This document shows positions 16,013 to 23,712 of a stretch of DNA of 64,000 bases, piece after piece. The notes beneath the pieces are model-generated. The model searched no databases, was not told the origin of the DNA, and saw nothing but the letters and a program-made list of their open reading frames with translations. Position 1 is the stretch's first letter. Each line of letters begins with the position of its first letter. Source of the stretch: Blautia hansenii DSM 20583 (GTDB lineage: Bacteria; Bacillota; Clostridia; Lachnospirales; Lachnospiraceae); NCBI RefSeq assembly GCF_002222595.2, contig NZ_CP022413.2, positions 1,938,001 through 2,002,000 of the forward strand. Direction: 5' to 3'. Position numbers and translations under genes: made by a program.

Positions 16013-16210
16013 TTACCCACACAATCCAGACGGTATCTGGCTCTTTTGAACCTCATCTTCATTATAGCTCATATCTTTCCTTTTAGCAAGATATTCTTTC
16101 GTATTTGTCTTACCGTATTTCTGGGAAATCAGGCTGACGAACACATCGGTTGCGTCCAGTTCCCCGTCAAATACCGTTGTAACATGAATCTCTGTTTTGT
16201 TTTTTGCCAT
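16013..16210 (-). CDS. Small recombinase-associated protein
   Basis: A 65-residue protein (MAKNKTEIHVTTVFDGELDA, then TDVFVSLISQKYGK) that ends immediately before the serine recombinase start, so the two are transcribed together. Such short ORFs regularly precede TnpX-like recombinases in Clostridia elements. The sequence FDGELDATDVFVSLI suggests one compact helical unit. No function is established; a recombination directionality or regulatory role would be inference. Confidence 0.7.
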   Translation of the reverse strand: MAKNKTEIHVTTVFDGELDATDVFVSLISQKYGKTNTKEYLAKRKDMSYNEDEVQKSQIPSGLCG

Positions 16211-16254
16211 AGGCAGTTATCCTCCATACATGAAAATAGCCAGACAGAGGGTGT

Positions 16255-16536
16255 CGGCAACGAAGTCCGGCAACGGGCTTCAAAAGACCTTGCAAACAAT
16301 CTCAATCTGGCGATGGTTACTATTTATACTTTTCTTTTATTTTTCTGTTGTTTTGGTTGTTATAAGGGAGAAAAGCCCGCAGTTATGGGGTTTTCCCCGG
16401 CAACCGGCTCGGCAACGGGATAGCAACAGGGGATGCAACGGGCTGTCATTTTCAGAATGGAAGCTCCATCTGTTCTGTGACCTCCACAAAACCGTCCATC
16501 GTTTTTTCAGACGGGTTGCCGGAGTCCGTTGCCGGG
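16255..16536. repeat. Cluster of short GGCAAC(C/G)GG repeats, possible replication iterons of unit A
   Basis: CGGCAACGG-type words occur at about 16,255, 16,268, 16,398 and 16,410, with weaker copies near 16,422 and 16,434 (GCAACAGG, GCAACGGG). Two copies in the opposite orientation (GGTTGCCGG and CGTTGCCGGG) lie at 16,514 and 16,527 inside the vapE 3' end. The cluster flanks the stop of the VapE gene and fills the AT-rich gap before the recombinase operon. Its position next to a primase/helicase-like gene suggests an origin, but no protein is known to bind it. Confidence 0.5.
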
Positions 16537-17846
16537 TTTTCACGCTCCCAGCCCTTTTGTCTGCCATATTCGGAAAACATTCTTGGGTTTGGGAAGTACC
16601 GCCAGCCGGAAATGCACTGGTTCATAATCTCGTTGATTTCCCGGATTTCCCATTGCTTCGGCTCGTCAAAGACATGGTTCAAGGCTTCCTTGTAGAGCTG
16701 CTTGGAGCAGACCATGCTCCCGGTGTACTTATCAAGATACGCCTGTATCATCCCGGCTTTGGTGTCCTCCGGCATAAAATCCCTCTGGTGTTCTTTGAGA
16801 TACCGCTGCATGGCGGGGCTGAAAGCCAGCTTGAACCTGCCGCTTCGGTAAATCTCCATCGCTTCCGCCCACATCTGCTCGATATAGGCTCTGGAAGCAG
16901 CTTCGTCCTCTAAAATGTGAACCTCGGCTTGCTCCGGGTACACCATGACGGGGATAAAGCGGCGGTTGCCGGAACGGTCAAGGGGCAGGAAGTCAAGGGC
17001 ATTGGAAGTGCCGCCAAACACGCACTGACGGGGGCGGTCTGCCGGGTGGGTTTCATAGGGTATCTTGTAAACCTCTTTCTGCCGGCTTAAAAATGACTTG
17101 ATTTCCTCAATGCTCTTGGCGTTTGCGGTTGCCATCATTTCCGACATTTCGATAATCCAGTGACCTTGCAGCTTGCGGTACACATTGTCATCGTCCAACT
17201 TCCGCAAATCATCGGAGAACCACTCGTCCCGGACTGCCAGCAGACGGAAGAAGGTGGACTTGCCAGCCCCCTGACCGCCTACCAGACAGAGCATGATTTC
17301 AAACTTGCATCCGGGCTGAAAGGCTCGTGAGATTGCACCCAGCAGGAATAGCTTCAACGCTTCATAGGTGTAATCGTCTGCGTCAGCCCCCAAAAAGTGC
17401 CGCAGGCAGAAGCGGATTCGCTCTGTCCCATCCCACACAAGGGTATTGAGATAATCCCGGATGGGATGGTACTTGTTTTCATTCGCCACAATCCCGATGG
17501 CGTTATCAATCTTTTTCTCATTGGTAAGCCCGTAGGTTTCTTCCAGATAGAGAAGCAGATACTTCATGTCCGTATCGTTTAAGGCGGTGCTTTCCCTGTG
17601 GAAACCGATGGGCTTTATGATGTCTTTGCGGTCGGTCAGGATGTTGTAGGCGATAGCCCCGGAAAGCAGCGGGTCACGCTGGAATACAGTCAGGCAGTTT
17701 CGTATGCTCTGACGGACACCGCCTTTCTCGGTAGTTTCCAGCCCCGCCTTGATTTCCTCAATGCTCTGGGGCGGCTGCATGGCGTTTATGGTGTTTTTTA
17801 GTTCTTGCTGCGTCTGCGGCTGCAAGCTCTGCCATTCGCTGTTCAA
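16452..17846 (-). CDS. Virulence-associated E (VapE)-family primase/helicase-like protein
   Basis: A 464-residue protein with a P-loop near residue 197 (LVGGQGAGKSTFFRLLAV), a following region ELRKLDDDNVYRKLQGHWII with EMSEMMATANAKSIEEIKSF, and an Arg-finger-like CVFGGTSNALDFLPLDRSGNRRF. These are characteristic of VapE proteins encoded by phage satellites and IMEs, where they act with a primase in element replication. It overlaps the upstream CHC2 primase-like gene by 89 nt, which supports a joint module. The N-terminal 80 residues look like a linker region. Confidence 0.9.
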   Translation of the reverse strand: MNSEWQSLQPQTQQELKNTINAMQPPQSIEEIKAGLETTEKGGVRQSIRNCLTVFQRDPLLSGAIAYNILTDRKDIIKPIGFHRESTALNDTDMKYLLLYLEETYGLTNEKKIDNAIGIVANENKYHPIRDYLNTLVWDGTERIRFCLRHFLGADADDYTYEALKLFLLGAISRAFQPGCKFEIMLCLVGGQGAGKSTFFRLLAVRDEWFSDDLRKLDDDNVYRKLQGHWIIEMSEMMATANAKSIEEIKSFLSRQKEVYKIPYETHPADRPRQCVFGGTSNALDFLPLDRSGNRRFIPVMVYPEQAEVHILEDEAASRAYIEQMWAEAMEIYRSGRFKLAFSPAMQRYLKEHQRDFMPEDTKAGMIQAYLDKYTGSMVCSKQLYKEALNHVFDEPKQWEIREINEIMNQCISGWRYFPNPRMFSEYGRQKGWERENPATDSGNPSEKTMDGFVEVTEQMELPF

Positions 17847-18402
17847 GCTGTATCACATCCTTTCCGTAGTCCGTAATCAAAGCCGCTTTTTCCTCGGTTT
17901 CCCCGAACAGCAGCACATCCAGCAGATATTCCACATGGGCTTGCTTCTGTAAGGCTTCCACAAACCGGGGATGAAAGGCTTCCTCCGGGGAGTGTGGGGC
18001 ATAATCTTTTCTCCATTCCCGGAGTAGGTGGAGATAATCGGCAAGGATACGGAAGCAGCGGTTCTTTGCTTCCTGAAACTGTTCCTCCGGGGATTTCTGC
18101 CGGGGCTTGGGCTTTTTTGCCTTTCCCGGCGGTTTCCAGTCCTCATAGGAAAGCCCGAAGTCCTGTGCCAGCTGTACGGCGGCTTCTTTCTTTCCCAGCC
18201 CATACAGGGCGGCGGCAAAATCAATCACATCCCCATCTGCACCGCAGCCGAAGCAGTGATAACGCCGATCCAGCTTCATGCTTGGGGTTTTATCGTTATG
18301 GAACGGGCAGCAAGCCATCCCGTTCCGACCTATATGGATTCCATAATGCTCCGCAGCCTGTCTTGTTGTGACGGACTGCTTCACAGTTTCAAATACATTC
18401 AA
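17758..18402 (-). CDS. CHC2 zinc-finger primase-like protein
   Basis: A 214-residue protein. Residues 20-60 hold a DnaG-type CHC2 zinc finger (CCPFHNDKTPSMKLDRRYHCFGCGADGDVIDF). The rest is helical and Lys/Glu-rich without the TOPRIM domain of full DnaG, so it is probably only the template-recognition part. It should work with VapE, whose gene starts inside its 3' end. The small size and position are usual for unit-A-type IMEs of Lachnospiraceae. Confidence 0.88.
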   Translation of the reverse strand: MNVFETVKQSVTTRQAAEHYGIHIGRNGMACCPFHNDKTPSMKLDRRYHCFGCGADGDVIDFAAALYGLGKKEAAVQLAQDFGLSYEDWKPPGKAKKPKPRQKSPEEQFQEAKNRCFRILADYLHLLREWRKDYAPHSPEEAFHPRFVEALQKQAHVEYLLDVLLFGETEEKAALITDYGKDVIQLEQRMAELAAADAARTKKHHKRHAAAPEH

Positions 18403-18467
18403 ATCTATCCCTCCTTGAAAAAAAGAAAAGCACCTGACATTCTCAATCTGAAAATGGCAAGTGCCTG

Positions 18468-20048
18468 TTAAAGTTCCATATCCTGTTGTTTGTGTTTTGT
18501 CTGCACCGGGGCAGTTCTTTGTGCTTTTTTCTCGTCAGCCTTATCCTGCAAGACTTCTTTGATAGGCTGTTTCTTGGGCGGCTCTTTGCTTTCTTCTGTG
18601 CCGGGGGTGGCTTTCCGTACCCAGTAGCGAATGTCCCGCAGCTTCTTCAAATCCTCCTGTACCTCGGTCAGCGGTGTTTTCAGGGCTGCAATTTCTTCCA
18701 GAAGCGTTTCCTGCTCCTCTTGCAGCTCCTTTTGGGTACTGTCCTTATCGTCCGGGTGCTTGGCAAGGTAGGCGGCGGCTTTCTCATACCGGGCAACCTC
18801 CGGGTGTTCCTGTTTGAATTTTTCCTTTGTTTTCTTAAAAAATATCTTCTGGTACTTCTCATAGACAGCCTTACATTCTTTGCAGTCTGTCCGGCTGGCA
18901 AGAATCCCGTCAATCACTTTGCTTCGGGCTTCCTTTGGCTTCATCTGATTGCGGTAATCTGCGGCTGATTTCCCGGAGGATTCCAGAAATGCTTCTAAGT
19001 CCTCCACAGTGGAAAGCCCCTTTTGCCGGAGATAGGACAGGGCTTCGCTGACTGCCTTTAAGTCCTGTGAAGTCCCCCGGTTCTGTCCAGCCCTCGTCCA
19101 GTCCTTCCGTTCTTCCTTTCGTATCTCCATGTACTTCATCAGCAGATTGGGAAGAAGTGTCGCTTCCTCCGCCGCCTTTTGTGCAAGCAGTTCTTTTCGT
19201 TTTTCTCCCAGCTCGGTAATCCAGCCTTTGAGGTTTTGGATAAGCTGTCGGATGGACTTCATCAGATTGTTGGCAGCTCTGATTTCCCGGTTCAGGTTGC
19301 CGATGTTCGTCTGGATACCCCGCTTTTCCATCTGCCGGACAGCAGCTCCCTCATGGACAGTAGGGATAATATCAAGCCCCTGTCTGGCATAAGAACGCAA
19401 GTCCACACGCTCTGGGCGGTCATTGGCTTCCAGATAGCGGTTCTGGATGACCTCCCATTCATGCCGCCAGATTTCGCAATACTTCTGGTCGTTCCAATCC
19501 ACCGTATCCTCCTTGTGGCTTTTCCATCTGCCGGACGGAAGTTTTATCCGTTCCCCGTTTTCGTCAAGGTCATAAACCTTGCGGCTCTTGGGAAGCCATT
19601 TTCCATGTTCGTCCATTGCCCTCATAGTGAGCATGACATGGGCGTGGGGATTGTGTCCCGGCGGATGGGGGTCGTGGATGGCAAAGTCAACGATCATGCC
19701 TTTGGAAACAAACTGCTGTTCACAAAACTCCCGGACAAGGACAGCGTACTGGTCAGGCGGTATCTCTCTGGGGATGGTAAGCACCCACCGCCTTGCAAGC
19801 TGGGAGTTCCATTGCTTCTCCACCGCTTCGGCGGCGTTCCATAAGGTATTGCGGTCTGCATACTCCGGCGGAGCATTTGCCGGGAGCAGGATTTCATTGT
19901 GGACGATACCACGCTTTTCCGAGTAGTGCTTCACTTGCTGGTCGTATTCACAGAACAGCTTTTCGCCACTCTGGTAAGCAGCGGCGGCAACCGCAGACTG
20001 TCGCTGGCTGCGCTGCACAATCGTGATTTCGTTGTGTGGACAGGGCAT
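18468..20048 (-). CDS. mobA: MobA/MobL-type relaxase (MOBQ)
   Basis: A 526-residue relaxase. The N-terminus has the MobA/MobL signature (SVVAAAAYQSG-like AVAAAAYQSGEKLFCEYDQQ), a catalytic-region Tyr, and the metal-binding His triad in HDPHPPGHNPHAHVMLTMR. The C-terminal 250 residues are a charged coiled coil (ELQEEQETLLEEIAALKTPL) ending near PVQTKHKQQDMEL. It nicks and mobilizes unit A using a host ICE's channel. An oriT-like site with a MOBQ-type nick sequence is 1.5 kb upstream (21,480-21,530); a C45-hydrolase gene lies between them. Confidence 0.93.
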   Translation of the reverse strand: MPCPHNEITIVQRSQRQSAVAAAAYQSGEKLFCEYDQQVKHYSEKRGIVHNEILLPANAPPEYADRNTLWNAAEAVEKQWNSQLARRWVLTIPREIPPDQYAVLVREFCEQQFVSKGMIVDFAIHDPHPPGHNPHAHVMLTMRAMDEHGKWLPKSRKVYDLDENGERIKLPSGRWKSHKEDTVDWNDQKYCEIWRHEWEVIQNRYLEANDRPERVDLRSYARQGLDIIPTVHEGAAVRQMEKRGIQTNIGNLNREIRAANNLMKSIRQLIQNLKGWITELGEKRKELLAQKAAEEATLLPNLLMKYMEIRKEERKDWTRAGQNRGTSQDLKAVSEALSYLRQKGLSTVEDLEAFLESSGKSAADYRNQMKPKEARSKVIDGILASRTDCKECKAVYEKYQKIFFKKTKEKFKQEHPEVARYEKAAAYLAKHPDDKDSTQKELQEEQETLLEEIAALKTPLTEVQEDLKKLRDIRYWVRKATPGTEESKEPPKKQPIKEVLQDKADEKKAQRTAPVQTKHKQQDMEL

Positions 20049-20205
20049 TTCGTGTCCCTCCTTTCGGTAATTGGTGGATGGGGTGGCGTTTTACCACTTC
20101 ATTTTGTGCAGAAAAAAAGCAGGAGATCTTTTTCAGATTTCCTGCTTAATGTGCCGCTGTGTGGGCGGCGAGTATTTAGTTGTAGTAATATATCAGCTTG
20201 AAAAA

Positions 20206-21216
20206 TCAAAACTGAAAACGAGTATCTTCTTTGAATTTGTGTCGTCCGGGATTCCCTTCGCTTCGATAAATTTTGTGTCGTTTCATATCATAGATGACTG
20301 ACCAGACAGTATCTTTACCAGTACTTCTGTCATACTGGCAGAGAAAACCATAATCCCCAGACAACAATTTTTCTGCAAATGGAAGATTGAAACCTCCATT
20401 TTTTCTGATAAAAGCTGAATACAATGTTTGATACCGTTCTTCTGCAAACCAATTATCAATTTTATCGTTGTTATAGCCTATCATTTCTGGAAAATGGAAA
20501 GTGTTTGTTGCGCAGACAAAAGAAAGATTGTTATTCAATGTCTTTTCTACTTTTATCTGTTCCGCATTACATTCTATAACTGTTATCGTCCCCATTGCAT
20601 CAGCTAAGGTTAAAGTTTGCGCTGAAGCAATCGGTAGTTGATATAAACAGGAGACAGCTTCCGATACATTTTTACATTTCTCCAGCAGGTATCTGACAAT
20701 CATACCTGCGTTAAATCCCGGTTTGCATTGGTTAGGATAGACGGATGTTAGACCAACCGCTAAACCATGTTCATTAACGCCATCTTCAATCTCAACAAAA
20801 GCAGTTGTATTTCCTGTGAAAGAATAAACTCCATCTGTCAATTTATAAACTACATTCTGATTTAGTCTTTCGATTTCTGTCAGAAAATCACTGTTTCGTC
20901 CCAGAAGAATTTCATGCTCCGTTGTAAAAGCAAAACAAGAGCAATTACAAGATGGCGGCATAGAGTACATACTAAATAATACAGCTTGCAGAATACGGAC
21001 ATCACATTGTTGTCCATCTGCCAGACCTTGAATTTCTTCCATAATCTCATGGTAATACTTTTCATAAATCGGAAGGCAGGACAAAGCATAGTCAATCCGC
21101 TCCTGTGTGATTTCAAATGGTATGTTCTCCAAAATTATATTTTTGTGTTTTAACAGTAAGGAACCCCACCGAAAACCAGCTTCGTAGTGTGTTCCCCTAA
21201 AATGTGCATGATACAT
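20206..21216 (-). CDS. C45-family (acyl-CoA:6-APA acyltransferase-like) Ntn hydrolase
   Basis: A 336-residue protein. The start (MYHAHFRGTHYEAGFRWGSL) and the block PSCNCSCFAFTTEHEILLGRN around residue 91 match C45/AAT-type proteins, in which an internal Cys exposed by self-cleavage is the nucleophile of a linear amide hydrolase/acyltransferase. Supporting blocks are NEHGLAVGLTSVYPNQCKPG and TLADAMGTITVIECN. The substrate is unknown; related enzymes act on beta-lactam precursors, N-acyl amides or peptides. It is more AT-rich than the flanking mobilization genes and separates the relaxase from its upstream partners, so it looks like an acquired cargo gene. Confidence 0.82.
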   Translation of the reverse strand: MYHAHFRGTHYEAGFRWGSLLLKHKNIILENIPFEITQERIDYALSCLPIYEKYYHEIMEEIQGLADGQQCDVRILQAVLFSMYSMPPSCNCSCFAFTTEHEILLGRNSDFLTEIERLNQNVVYKLTDGVYSFTGNTTAFVEIEDGVNEHGLAVGLTSVYPNQCKPGFNAGMIVRYLLEKCKNVSEAVSCLYQLPIASAQTLTLADAMGTITVIECNAEQIKVEKTLNNNLSFVCATNTFHFPEMIGYNNDKIDNWFAEERYQTLYSAFIRKNGGFNLPFAEKLLSGDYGFLCQYDRSTGKDTVWSVIYDMKRHKIYRSEGNPGRHKFKEDTRFQF

Positions 21217-21479
21217 TTTTACACGCTCCTTATTGATTAGGTAAAGAGCTACCGGTAACTCTTATCTAAGGGTAACTGAATAAAAATTTTAAGTCAAGCC
21301 ATATTTTACTTGTCGGCTGGGAACAGCTTGCAGCGCAAGGTGTCCCCAGAGGGCAGGTCCACAAAAGGGTAGCTGGCGGCAGCCAGCGCAGGGGAAGCGT
21401 AGCGTCTCCTGTTTGATTTGAAGCAGACCATGACTGCGGAAAATCACAGCCCTCCGGCGAGGAGCCTTCGGAGAACGCA

Positions 21480-21530
21480 ATGCACCAACCTCTGGGTGGT
21501 GTATAATTGCGCCCTTAGTAAACTAAGGGG
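21480..21530 (+). other. Candidate oriT of unit A (MOBQ type)
   Basis: TATAATTGCGCCCTTAGT is followed by the inverted repeat CCCTTAGT-AA-ACTAAGGG (21,512-21,529). The TAA(G/T)TGCGCCCT core is the kind of nick sequence used by RSF1010-type MOBQ relaxases, with an inverted repeat beside the nick, and the element encodes a MOBQ relaxase. The repeat could also act as a weak terminator. Confidence 0.55.
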
Positions 21531-21819
21531 TTTCCGGCTTCTCCCGTTCCAGCAGTTTTTTCAATAGTTCCTGCGTGTCCTGCCTGTGAAAAATGAGTTT
21601 CAACAACATCATGACATCATCATCTGTCAGGCGTTCCGGCTCTTGCAGAAAACTTTCCAGCATACCGCCACGGGTACAGAGCCGGTGCGTCCGTTCCTTT
21701 CGGGTAAGCTGCTTTAACTGGTGCTGCAATGCCTTTTCATCATTGATGGCTTTCCGCAGTTTCTTTTCGCTTTTCTCCATCTCCCGGTTGAGCCTTTCCA
21801 GCTTTGAGGTATCAGGCAA
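21523..21819 (-). CDS. DUF3847-family protein
   Basis: A 98-residue, mostly helical protein. Its N-terminal half (LNREMEKSEKKLRKAINDEK, then ALQHQLKQLTRKERTHRLCTRGGMLE) is the DUF3847 pattern found in many Clostridia mobilizable elements upstream of the relaxase. The C-terminal part is DDVMMLLKLIFHRQDTQELL. It lies beside the oriT-like site, so a MobC-like relaxosome role is plausible though not shown. It overlaps the next gene upstream by 8 nt. Confidence 0.75.
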   Translation of the reverse strand: MPDTSKLERLNREMEKSEKKLRKAINDEKALQHQLKQLTRKERTHRLCTRGGMLESFLQEPERLTDDDVMMLLKLIFHRQDTQELLKKLLEREKPETP

Positions 21820-22153
21820 GGGCAGCGTCCTCCTTTCCCGGTATCAGCACATAAATCCTGTTTGGTTCTCCAACGCCCTGACGCACCCGCATGATAAGTC
21901 CGGCGGTTTCCAGTTCATTCAAAGAACGCTTGACCGTCATGGGGCTGCGGGACAGGACTGCGGCAATGGCTGTGACAGGGAAGCAGACAAACAGGATTCC
22001 GTTCTCGTCCTCCTGCCCTTTGGAGAGCATAGCGTCCAGCATCCGGCAGTACATGACCTTTGCGGTGCTGCTGACTGGAAATCCTGTCAACGCCCTGGGA
22101 AAAGGCATACAGGGCGGCAAGGGTGTGTCTATCGTCATAAATTCAAAATTCAT
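21812..22153 (-). CDS. Small winged-helix replication-initiator-like protein
   Basis: A 113-residue protein related to the N-terminal HTH part of replication initiator A proteins: LTGFPVSSTAKVMYCRMLDAML, then VTAIAAVLSRSPMTVKRSLNELETAGLIMR, which is a typical winged helix with recognition helix SPMTVKRSLNELE. The family is normally 250 residues or longer with a C-terminal DnaD-like part (compare 31,118-31,876), so this is either a shortened form or a regulator derived from one. Confidence 0.7.
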   Translation of the reverse strand: MNFEFMTIDTPLPPCMPFPRALTGFPVSSTAKVMYCRMLDAMLSKGQEDENGILFVCFPVTAIAAVLSRSPMTVKRSLNELETAGLIMRVRQGVGEPNRIYVLIPGKEDAALA

Positions 22154-22338
22154 TCGGTGTGTTCCTCCTTTTTCTTTGCTCGTTTGGATAAATAACGGGG
22201 GCAGTCAATCACAACCGCCCGGAAGCTCTGCTTGCACCCATGCTGGCATTTCCGGCATAATTCGTTGTAAGTGACACGCCCCCGGTCATTGAGGTAAAAG
22301 GAAAGCTCCTGTTTCCTCTTTTTGCTCATTCTCGGCAT
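22150..22338 (-). CDS. Small Cys-containing basic protein
   Basis: A 62-residue protein (MPRMSKKRKQELSFYLNDRG, then RVTYNELCRKCQHGCKQSFRAVVIDCPRYLSKR). It has a CxxCxxxC cluster and is very basic, which fits a nucleic-acid-binding peptide. Its TGA overlaps the next gene's ATG. It is found in this position in many related IMEs; I do not know a function. Confidence 0.7.
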   Translation of the reverse strand: MPRMSKKRKQELSFYLNDRGRVTYNELCRKCQHGCKQSFRAVVIDCPRYLSKRAKKKEEHTE

Positions 22339-22745
22339 ATTGCGCTTCCTCCCGTTTTTGTGTATGGTTTCGGGGCGATTTTCGGAAAAATTACAGCCAT
22401 AGAGCCGCCTAAAATCTCCCGAAGTATCAGCGATAGGGTAGACTATCCCCCTATCAGATTGTCGTGTTTCGGTATCATTTCGGTGTCAGTTCGCCAGTTC
22501 TCCCCGGTGTCGTTCCTCCCCTGAATCTCACAGCGGCGTATCGCTCCCTTTGGTACGCTCGTTTCGGTCAGGGTTCCTCCACATCCCTGCCAAAAGTCAT
22601 GGCACTACATCGCCGGGGAAGCATATCCCACACAGGCTGGTCATTCGATTGGAATAATCCATCGATGAACTACCTGTATCATAGAACATTTTTGTGCCCT
22701 GTGCCGTATGTCCACAAAGTAGGAATTAGGAGTAAAAATCAGAAA
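22339..22745. other. Intergenic region between divergent unit-A operons
   Basis: There is no convincing ORF. The interval separates the minus-strand mobilization operon from the plus-strand XRE gene and should contain the promoter of the former. It has several short pyrimidine/purine-rich runs (for example ATCCCCCTATCAG) but I see no conserved structure. Confidence 0.5.
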
Positions 22746-22775
22746 TTTCCACGATTGCGGAAAGTGTGATATAAT
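22746..22775 (+). promoter_or_regulatory. Promoter/operator of the XRE gene
   Basis: TATAAT at 22,770-22,775, preceded by TGTGA as in an extended -10. Just upstream, TTTCC-ACGATTGC-GGAAA forms an inverted repeat that could be the operator for the XRE protein encoded downstream. The -35 is weak. Confidence 0.55.
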
Positions 22776-22821
22776 CCAGTTAAGCGGCAGCAATGAAACC
22801 GCCGGAAAGGAGTGTGCGCCC

Positions 22822-23628
22822 ATGAAAGGAGCAACAAGCATACAGGAACGCCTTTGGGAACTCCGCAAGGACAAAGGCTTAAATCTGGAAGAACTATCAA
22901 AGCTGACGGGTATTTCCAAATCTGCTCTCGGAAGTTATGAAAAAGAGGATTTTAAGGAAATCAATCATGGCAACCTTATCACGCTGGCAGACTTCTATGG
23001 GGTTTCCGTTGATTATCTACTGTGCCGGACAGAGAACAGGGAGCAGATCAACACGTCATTGACGGAGCTGCATTTGAATGATGAGATGGTTGCTCTCCTG
23101 AAAAGCGGTCGGATTAACAACCGTCTGCTCTGTGAGCTTGCCACACATAAAGATTTTATCAAGTTTCTTGCAGACATTGAGATTTATGTGGACGGGATTG
23201 CCACCATGCAGATTCAAAATCTCAATGCACTTGTCGATACCGTCCGGCATGAAATCATTGAACGGTATCGCCCCGGCGAAGATGACCCGCATTTGAAAGT
23301 GCTGCAAGCCGCCCATATCAGCGATGATGAATATTTCAGCCACATGGTTCTGGATGACCTCAATCTCATTATCCGGGATATTCGGGAAGCTCACAAAAAG
23401 GACAGTGAGAGTGCGCCCCAGACCACCGTTGCCGATGAACTGAAAGAAAATCTGGAAGCGGTCGAAAATTTCAAGGGCAGTCGGGATGAAAAGCTCGTTG
23501 TCCTTTACTGCAAGCAGCTCGGTATCAACTATAAAAATCTGTCAGATGAAGAATTTCGCTGGCTCATTCGGATTCTCAAAAAATCAAAGAAAATGGGAAC
23601 GCCTATCAGCCAAAGGAAAAAACGGTAA
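22822..23628 (+). CDS. XRE-family regulator of unit A
   Basis: A 268-residue protein with an N-terminal HTH (ERLWELRKDKGLNLEELSKL, then TGISKSALGSYEKEDFKEINHGNL) followed by YGVSVDYLLCRTENRE, the standard XRE/CI layout. A long C-terminal helical domain (DTVRHEIIERYRPGEDDPHL and onward) is specific to mobile elements. ATG 22,822 follows GGAAAGGAG. It is the only plus-strand gene of the element and faces away from the mobilization operon, consistent with repression of that operon. A good terminator follows at 23,634-23,680. Confidence 0.88.
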   Translation: MKGATSIQERLWELRKDKGLNLEELSKLTGISKSALGSYEKEDFKEINHGNLITLADFYGVSVDYLLCRTENREQINTSLTELHLNDEMVALLKSGRINNRLLCELATHKDFIKFLADIEIYVDGIATMQIQNLNALVDTVRHEIIERYRPGEDDPHLKVLQAAHISDDEYFSHMVLDDLNLIIRDIREAHKKDSESAPQTTVADELKENLEAVENFKGSRDEKLVVLYCKQLGINYKNLSDEEFRWLIRILKKSKKMGTPISQRKKR

Positions 23629-23633
23629 AGAAA

Positions 23634-23680
23634 AACCGCTGTTGCATGGTTTGTTAGCTTCCATGTAGCAGCGGTTTTTA
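23634..23680 (+). terminator. Rho-independent terminator after the XRE gene
   Basis: AAAACCGCTGTTGCATGG pairs across TTTGTTAG with CCATGTAGCAGCGGTTTT, giving a long stem with T-rich ends. Confidence 0.8.
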
Positions 23681-23712
23681 CTGTGGTTATTCAGTTGAAA
23701 ATCAGAACGATA

